Origin: an uncultured Methanobrevibacter sp.
Lineage (GTDB): Archaea > Methanobacteriota > Methanobacteria > Methanobacteriales > Methanobacteriaceae
Direction of reading: 5' to 3'
DNA length: 10,827 nt
Assembly: GCA_900319985.1 (NCBI GenBank)
Contig: ONQL01000072.1
Span: forward strand, 1 to 10,827
Shown here: one piece after another, positions 6,558 through 10,827 of the stretch
How the letters are laid out: each line of letters opens with the position of its first letter
How positions within the stretch are numbered: the stretch's first letter is position 1
The notes under the pieces: generated by a model
The model's database searches: none
Seen by the model: the letters and a program-made list of their open reading frames with translations, nothing else
Told to the model about the DNA's origin: nothing
Position numbers and translations under genes: made by a program

Positions 6558-6596
6558 GTTTATATTATGAATGATTTAAGTTACTCTAGGGTGGTG
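6558..6596 (+). promoter_or_regulatory. Promoter and ribosome site of the winged-helix gene
   Basis: A TATA-like TTTATATTA at 6559-6567 lies about 38 nt before the ATG. GGTGGTG at 6590-6596 is the ribosome site. Confidence 0.5.
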
Positions 6597-6604
6597 TTAG
6601 GAAT

Positions 6605-6871
6605 ATGGATAATGAAATGTTGGGGTTGGTTGCATATGTTAAAATTTCTTCATATAGGTTAAAAACAGTAATGTCATTGTATGATTCGGATAAAACTCCT
6701 TCACAAATAGCGAAAGATACTGGAATTCGCATTAATCATATATCAACTGTTCTTAAAAAATTAAAGGAATTGGGTATTGTTGTTTGTCTTAATGAGGATG
6801 ATAAACGCAATAGAATCTATCAACTCACTCCTGTTGGCCGCAGAGTTGTTGATTGTTTCGATTTAATTTAA
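6605..6871 (+). CDS. Small winged-helix transcriptional regulator
   Basis: This 88-residue protein is a single winged helix-turn-helix domain of the MarR/ArsR-like archaeal kind. Helices lie in LVAYVKISSYRLKTVMSL (8-25). The turn helix is PSQIAKDTGI, the recognition helix INHISTVLKKLKELGIV (about 44-60), and the wing is NEDDKRNRIYQLTPVGRRVVD. No sensor domain, Cys pair or metal site is apparent, so it may act constitutively or bind a partner. It follows the flavoprotein operon and precedes an operator-bearing gene on the same strand. A shared transcript with the next gene is possible, but that gene has its own TATA box. Targets are unknown; itself, the flanking operon or the downstream gene are the natural ones to test. 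Confidence 0.8.
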   Translation: MDNEMLGLVAYVKISSYRLKTVMSLYDSDKTPSQIAKDTGIRINHISTVLKKLKELGIVVCLNEDDKRNRIYQLTPVGRRVVDCFDLI

Positions 6872-6896
6872 GTATACATTTTTAAAAAATGCATAC
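6872..6896. promoter_or_regulatory. Upstream inverted repeat, candidate operator 1
   Basis: GTATACATTTTT (6872-6883) and AAAAAATGCATAC (6884-6896) are reverse complements with one mismatch. The repeat lies just after the winged-helix stop and just before the TATA box TTTATATA at 6898-6905. With its A/T-rich middle it may also terminate the upstream gene. Confidence 0.5.
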
Positions 6897-6897
6897 A

Positions 6898-6905
6898 TTT
6901 ATATA
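6898..6905 (+). promoter_or_regulatory. TATA box of the 6971 gene
   Basis: TTTATATA puts the expected start of transcription near 6927-6930, at the left edge of the second inverted repeat. Confidence 0.6.
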
Positions 6906-6928
6906 CTACGTCCTCTCAATATTATATT

Positions 6929-6953
6929 GTGTACAAAAATTTAATTTGTATAC
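6929..6953. promoter_or_regulatory. Inverted repeat at the transcription start, candidate operator 2
   Basis: GTGTACAAA (6929-6937) and TTTGTATAC (6945-6953) are reverse complements with one mismatch around a 7-nt spacer. The outer GTATAC-like half sites match those of the repeat at 6872-6896. The position over the predicted transcript start suits a repressor. Confidence 0.5.
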
Positions 6954-6970
6954 GTGTTTGTGGTGGTATT

Positions 6971-7762
6971 ATGAACAACGAAAAAAAAGAAAACCCAAGA
7001 AAATTTGTATTTGGAAACGGAAGATTCGGTGGATCTTATACTCCGGGCGAATTTGAATTCAATTTCCCTGAAGACATGTCTCGTGAGGATTTTGAAAAAA
7101 TATTCGCTTCCAAAATCAGATCATTTCAAAATATAGGCAACGAATTTGCAGAGGAATTCTTTGACAGTTCCCCAAAATCCAAAAAGGAAAAATTGAAAAC
7201 ATTAAGCATTCGTGTCAAGCCTCATACAAAGGAATTCTTTAAAAACAATTCGAGATTGTCTCCAAGAAATGTTCTTGAAATTTATGAAAACTTCAACAAT
7301 GGTAGTGAAGCATTCATAAATTCTCTTATTGAGGATGAAAAGCAGCTTGAAAAAGAATTAATGGAAGTTCAAGAAAAACTGCACAATGCAAAACTTTTTA
7401 AGGATAAATTAAGTGAAATGGAACCTGAAAGTGAAGTTTTAACTGATGACGATAAGCTTGTCAAGTTACATAACAAATATATTAACAGTGAAATAAAAGT
7501 CATTGGAAATGAAATATCTGTTGGAAAGGCTAAAAACGATATAATTAAAGATATTCAAATTTACAATACCTTGATTATTCGTGTTTATGATAATGAGGTT
7601 TTATCCATTGGAGTATTCACCAATGCTCAACCTGTTGTATATTATTTCAAAAATGAGTATACTGAAGATGATATTGAAGAAATCCTAAATCATGTGGAGG
7701 AATATTGTGGCGAACATGATATCACATTTGATTTAAAGGAAATTTCCCTTTTCGATGACTAA
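6971..7762 (+). CDS. Unrecognised protein with possible ribbon-helix-helix segment and coiled coil
   Basis: I do not recognise this 263-residue protein. The start is ATG 6971 with GGTGGTAT at 6962-6969; a longer reading from GTG 6929 would begin inside an inverted repeat and has no ribosome site. The N-terminus (FVFGNGRFGGSYTPGEFEF) is Gly-rich and polar. Residues 76-108 (KTLSIRVKPHTKEFF, then LSPRNVLEIYENF) look like a strand-helix-helix, as in ribbon-helix-helix DNA-binding proteins. About 119-154 is a heptad-rich coiled coil. The C-terminal 90 residues are mixed alpha/beta with acidic ends. No signal peptide or membrane segment is seen, so it is cytosolic. The two matching inverted repeats at its promoter would fit autoregulation by a ribbon-helix-helix dimer, or control by the winged-helix protein upstream. 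Both ideas are inferred. Confidence 0.7.
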   Translation: MNNEKKENPRKFVFGNGRFGGSYTPGEFEFNFPEDMSREDFEKIFASKIRSFQNIGNEFAEEFFDSSPKSKKEKLKTLSIRVKPHTKEFFKNNSRLSPRNVLEIYENFNNGSEAFINSLIEDEKQLEKELMEVQEKLHNAKLFKDKLSEMEPESEVLTDDDKLVKLHNKYINSEIKVIGNEISVGKAKNDIIKDIQIYNTLIIRVYDNEVLSIGVFTNAQPVVYYFKNEYTEDDIEEILNHVEEYCGEHDITFDLKEISLFDD

Positions 7763-7775
7763 TTTAAGTTTTTTG

Positions 7776-7824
7776 GAAGTGTGCTAAATCACATTGTCGC
7801 ACTTCAATTAATTTTATTTTTTTT
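7776..7824 (+). terminator. Terminator after the 6971 gene
   Basis: GAAGTGTG (7776-7783) pairs with CGCACTTC (7798-7805) with one G-T pair, followed by a T-run at 7817-7824. Confidence 0.65.
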
Positions 7825-7843
7825 TAACGATAAACTATTAATT

Positions 7844-7979
7844 GGATTTTTGAAAATCCGACCGGGTTAAGTTATGTTATTGTTTGTACTTTTTTTTTAT
7901 TTGTGGTGATGGTAAATTTTAACCGGGTCTTTGGGAGTAATTTTAATTGGTTGGTAAAATTACTCTCTTACTATAGTAA
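7844..7979. other. Intergenic stretch with several inverted repeats
   Basis: Between the terminator and the nitroreductase gene lie GGATTT/AAATCC (7844-7859); GACCGGGTTAA (7860-7870) facing TTAACCGGGTC (about 7919-7929, one mismatch); an 11-bp perfect repeat, 7935-7945 with 7955-7965; and a 12-bp palindrome, TTACTATAGTAA (7968-7979). No ORF is seen. It could be a structured leader, an operator array or an unlisted small RNA. Confidence 0.45.
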
Positions 7980-8020
7980 TTTTTTAATATGTTGATGAAT
8001 TATATATTCATAGTGATAAT

Positions 8021-8539
8021 ATGGCTGATTTTGAAGAAATTATTAACACAAGAAGAAGCATTCGCGAATATGCAGACAAGCCTGTAAATGATGATGACAT
8101 ATTAAAAATCTTAAAAGCAGGAATGCAGGCACCTGGATCAAGGTTGGGCGCTGAACCATGGGAATTTGTAGTGGTTAAGGATAAGGAAACCTTGGCAAAA
8201 TTAGGTGAAATCAAACCTCGCGTAACCAAGGCTTCAGTGGCGATTGTTCTTGTTGCAAACATCGAAAGGGCATTTTATAAAACTGTATGGCAGCAGGACA
8301 TGGGTGCAGCTGCAGAAAACATGTTGCTTGAAGCTGTCAATCTGGGTTTAGGTGGACTATGGAATGGTGTTGCACCTGAAGAAGAGAGAATGAAAGCAAT
8401 AGGTGAAATTATCGGTATTGGTGATATAACCGAAACCAAACCATACTGTATAATTACTTTAGGATATCCTGCCGAAGGCTGGGAAAACAAATTCATGGAC
8501 AAGTTCGATGAAGAGAGAATACATTATGAAAAATACTGA
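8021..8539 (+). CDS. Nitroreductase-family FMN protein
   Basis: This 172-residue cytosolic flavoenzyme of the nitroreductase family transfers electrons from NAD(P)H through FMN to nitro compounds, quinones or similar acceptors; the substrate cannot be read from sequence. RRSIREY (11-17) binds the FMN phosphate. APGSRLGAEPWEFVVV (about 37-52) matches the usual APSxxNxQPW motif, with Gly-Ala in place of the common Asn-Gln. GLGGLWNG (about 109-116) and ITLGYPAEG (about 152-160) are the conserved C-terminal motifs. The length is typical of the short class. ATG 8021 follows AGTGAT at 8012-8017. Its end overlaps the PLP lyase gene, so the two form an operon. The preceding repeats may regulate it. 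Confidence 0.93.
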   Translation: MADFEEIINTRRSIREYADKPVNDDDILKILKAGMQAPGSRLGAEPWEFVVVKDKETLAKLGEIKPRVTKASVAIVLVANIERAFYKTVWQQDMGAAAENMLLEAVNLGLGGLWNGVAPEEERMKAIGEIIGIGDITETKPYCIITLGYPAEGWENKFMDKFDEERIHYEKY

Positions 8540-9692
8540 ATATGATTTCAACACCGTTATAGATAGGCATGGGACAAATTCCCTGAAATGGGACCTTTTT
8601 GATGATGACCTGCCGATGTGGGTAGCCGATATGGACTTTATGGTAGCTCCGGCTATTCGGGAGGCTATTCAAAAAAGGGCAAATCATCCGGTATATGGGT
8701 ATAATATAGTTCCGGACGAGTTATTTGAGGCCTACATTAACTGGTGGGACAGAAGATATGATTTGAAAATGTCAAAAGATGACATGGCCTATTCAATAGG
8801 GGTTATGCCATCAATATCTTCCATGATTCGATGTTTAACTGATGTGGGTGATGAAATATTGATTCAGTCACCTGTTTATCATGTATTTTACTATGTCATT
8901 GAAGATAATGACCGTAAGGTTTTGGAAAATGAGTTGGCATACGAAAACGGAAAGTATGAAATTGACTTTGACGATCTGGATGAAAAGCTGTCCCGAGTTA
9001 AAATGATGATACTGTGCAATCCCCATAATCCTGTCGGCAAGATTTGGTCCCGCAAGGAATTGGACAAAATTGAGGAACTCTGCATCAGGCATGATGTAGT
9101 TCTGATTTCTGATGAAATCCATTGCGATTTGACGGATCCTGATGTTTATTACAATCCGTTTAAGTCACATGACAATGTTGTCAGATGTCTGTCCCCTTCA
9201 AAATCATTTAATATTGCAGGATTTCAAAGCTCAATAATTCAAACGGTCAACTCGGAACTGTTGGAAAAAATTAAAACTCAGATGCACATAGACAATTCAG
9301 ATTCTGCCAATGTATTTGCAGCGTCTGCCGTAATTGCAGCTTATGATGAATCGGAAGATTGGTTATGCGAACTTAGGCAAGTTTTATATGAAAACAAACA
9401 GATTGTTCGGGAATATCTGAAAAATGAATTACCTGTAATAGATTTGGTCGAGTCTGATGCTACATATCTGCTGTGGCTTGACTGTTCCCAGCTGAATGTT
9501 CCATCAAAAGTGCTTTCAGGATTTTTAAGGCAAAACCAGGGTCTGTTTTTATCTGCAGGGATTGATTTTGGACAATGCGGAGACAATTTCTTAAGGATGA
9601 ACATAGCATGTCCTCAGGAACTTTTAAAAGACGGATTGGCCAGACTGAAAGCAGGCATAACTGCACTGTCAATCATTAATAGGGGATTTTAA
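8526..9692 (+). CDS. MalY/PatB-type PLP-dependent C-S lyase (aminotransferase fold class I)
   Basis: A 388-residue fold-type I PLP enzyme, in the family that cleaves cystathionine or cysteine conjugates to a thiol, pyruvate and ammonia, though some members are aminotransferases. YDFNTVIDRHGTNSLKWD is the typical MalY/PatB N-terminus, followed by LPMWVADMDF. PLP contacts are Asn in NPHNPVG (about 168), Asp in ISDEIHCD (about 196) and the Schiff-base Lys in SPSKSFNIAG (about 226). Arg in FLRMNIACP (about 357) should bind the substrate carboxylate. I chose ATG 8526, which makes the N-terminus match the family; ATG 8508 would add six residues. Either way the gene overlaps the nitroreductase stop, implying translational coupling. 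A role in sulfur amino-acid metabolism is likely. Confidence 0.92.
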   Translation: MKNTEYDFNTVIDRHGTNSLKWDLFDDDLPMWVADMDFMVAPAIREAIQKRANHPVYGYNIVPDELFEAYINWWDRRYDLKMSKDDMAYSIGVMPSISSMIRCLTDVGDEILIQSPVYHVFYYVIEDNDRKVLENELAYENGKYEIDFDDLDEKLSRVKMMILCNPHNPVGKIWSRKELDKIEELCIRHDVVLISDEIHCDLTDPDVYYNPFKSHDNVVRCLSPSKSFNIAGFQSSIIQTVNSELLEKIKTQMHIDNSDSANVFAASAVIAAYDESEDWLCELRQVLYENKQIVREYLKNELPVIDLVESDATYLLWLDCSQLNVPSKVLSGFLRQNQGLFLSAGIDFGQCGDNFLRMNIACPQELLKDGLARLKAGITALSIINRGF

Positions 9693-9713
9693 TTAAAAGT
9701 AAAAAAAGAGAAT

Positions 9714-9733
9714 GATAAGTAAATTTACTTATC
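9714..9733. terminator. 20-bp perfect palindrome between convergent genes
   Basis: The sequence at 9714-9733 is its own reverse complement (each half begins GATAAGTAAA). On the minus strand it is followed by CTCTTTTTTTAC (seven T). It contains the stop of the adhesin-like frame (9729-9731) and can serve as terminator for that gene and for the PLP lyase gene arriving from the left. Confidence 0.65.
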
Positions 9734-10730
9734 TTGTTACTTTAACGGTAACTTTTTTAGAATCGGAGTTTAAATAATTTTCACCATGTCTGATGATTAT
9801 TTTGTGAGCTCCGATGCTTAATTTTGAAGCATCGTATTTTGCAATTCCGTTTTTATCGGTTTTTAGAACAACTGTTTTATATTTTTTTTCCGGTATATAC
9901 TTTTAATGCAAGCTTAACATTTTTCATGACATGTTTTGTAAAGTAATTGGTGGCTTTGATGTTTAATGTTTTTTTGGAGTTATGATTTACGGTTAATGAT
10001 TTGGATGAAAATTTCAGATGGGTTGTTCCGATATAGAATTTGTTTAAGGTTACCTTATTCTTAGTTATGAATTTTGAAGCGGTAACTGCAGTAACACTAT
10101 AGGTTCCAGGTTTGAACGGAATGTTATAACTTCCTACTCCCTTTGAATTGGTTGTAAGTGTAATCTTTTTCCCGTTTGAAAATTTGACTGCAATTTTTGC
10201 ATTCGCAATTCCTTTGTTGTTTTTGAGGTTAACAAGATTGAGAACTAATTTGGAATCTTTATAATATGTTCCTATTTGATTCAATCCAAAAGTTGAAGGG
10301 ATTCCGGAAATTGTAAATGTTATGTCTCCTATTGTTTTGCCGGTATCCTTTAGCTTGGCTACGACATTATATGTTCCGGGCATTTTATTGAAATTCAAAT
10401 TGATTAAACCCTTTGAATTTGTTTTATATTCCTTCAATAGGCTTTTGTCTACAAAAATATTGACAGATTTTCCTTGAATTCCTTTATTTGAGGATGCATT
10501 GCTTAATTTTAACTGTAGCTTTGCATTTCCATAAACATATCCGGTTTCCTTCAATTCACATTTAATATAATTGATTCGATAGTTGCTTTCAGCATCACTT
10601 AATTTTTCATCAGTGTTATCTGCTGAAATAATGTCATCTGCTTCATTGGCCACGGCAATAGGACTATTGTCAGAATCAGTATCGTTTAATTCGACTGCAC
10701 TAACTGCTGATAAGCTGATGAATGCAAGTG
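9729..10730 (-). pseudogene. Adhesin-like secreted protein, interrupted by IS and frameshifted
   Basis: A minus-strand gene for a surface protein with at least three Ig-like repeats of the methanogen adhesin-like type. Each has a turn like TNSKG followed by PGTY(N/S)V. From the left edge of the IS the open frame reads STLAFISLSAVSA, the end of a signal peptide, then VELNDTDSDN, an acidic linker, and the repeats. There is no start codon in frame up to a TGA inside the element (10771-10773), so the initiator and the first signal-peptide residues are gone. The GTG at 10653 lies after the signal peptide and is not a credible start. At 9882-9889 an A8 run ends the frame at TAA 9877-9879 (TGKKI). 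With seven A it would read on as YKTVVLKTDKNGIAKYDASK to KVTVKVTR and TAA 9729-9731. It is probably a broken gene. The rest lies beyond the IS, outside the window. Confidence 0.85.
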
Positions 10731-10827
10731 TTGAACTACCTCGACTTTGGAGAAGTCGAGGATTCTTACTTCACGGGCTGTATACTCTAATGAGTATAGG
10801 ATTACCGTGCTATCCCCCTCGTCCCGA
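10731..10827 (-). mobile_element. Right end of an IS200/IS605-type (TnpB) element, partial
   Basis: On the minus strand the order is CCCGTGAAGTAAGAAT, a 9-bp hairpin (10753-10761 with 10739-10747, loop 10748-10752), then GGTAGTTCAA. This is the conserved right-end layout of many IS605/IS1341 elements (CAAGAA-hairpin-TAGTTCA). The boundary is near 10731-10733. tnpB itself should lie to the right, transcribed toward this end. It has landed in the signal-peptide codons of the adhesin-like gene. Confidence 0.85.
10739..10827 (-). ncRNA. Probable 3' part of TnpB omega RNA (reRNA)
   Basis: Besides the terminal hairpin, the minus strand has a 7-bp hairpin TATACTC/GAGTATA (10781-10798), enclosed by CACGG (10809-10805) pairing with CCGTG (10776-10772). 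Nested stems next to the right end are typical of the omega RNA scaffold that guides TnpB. The scaffold continues off the window, and the guide would be read from the host DNA left of 10731. Confidence 0.6.

Noticed and set aside
6929..6970. N-terminal extension of the 6971 gene from GTG 6929
   Set aside because: It would begin in the inverted repeat at the predicted transcript start; GGTGGTAT before ATG 6971 is a much better start.
8868..9122. Minus-strand ORFs inside the PLP lyase gene
   Set aside because: They are shadows of a well-supported gene with all active-site motifs.
9877..10653. A free-standing 258-residue protein starting at GTG 10653
   Set aside because: The frame is open upstream through a signal peptide to the IS junction, and downstream beyond an A8 slip. 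The GTG has no ribosome site and both ends are artefacts of damage.

Overview
The window is AT-rich archaeal DNA, most likely from a methanogen of the order Methanobacteriales close to Methanobrevibacter. The signs are TATA-type promoters, ribosome sites of the GGTGAT/GGGG type, several TTG starts, oligo-T terminators, and a secreted protein with tandem immunoglobulin-like repeats of the kind these methanogens call adhesin-like. The genus is inferred from style, not proven.

Layout, left to right. (1) 1-1488: a hairpin resembling an IS200/IS605 right end, then two paralogous HxlR-type regulators on the plus strand. Between them, on the minus strand, lies a small cysteine-rich protein. It shares a divergent promoter region with the second HxlR gene, and a candidate operator lies there. 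(2) 1647-2924: serS, seryl-tRNA synthetase, with its own terminator. (3) 3285-4318: a secreted protein gene split by a single-base frameshift; its second half carries a putative zinc-hydrolase (M14/aspartoacylase-like) motif set. (4) 4584-6475: three tandem paralogous flavodoxin-fold FMN proteins with an iron-sulfur-flavoprotein-type cysteine cluster, in one operon. (5) 6605-7762: a small winged-helix regulator and an unrecognised protein with a possible ribbon-helix-helix segment; the promoter of the second is bracketed by two matching inverted repeats. (6) 8021-9692: a nitroreductase overlapping a MalY/PatB-type PLP lyase. (7) 9729-10730, minus strand: an adhesin-like gene broken at both ends. 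A frameshift in an A8 run cuts off its last part, and an IS200/IS605-type (TnpB) element has entered the signal-peptide codons. The right end of that element, with what looks like the 3' part of its omega RNA, fills 10731-10827.

The common theme is redox and flavin chemistry: two Cys-bearing HxlR regulators, a Cys-rich small protein, three putative Fe-S flavoproteins, a nitroreductase and a cysteine/cystathionine-type lyase. No sequence evidence joins them into one regulon. The second theme is decay of surface-protein genes by homopolymer indels and IS insertion. I see no CRISPR array, tRNA or rRNA.
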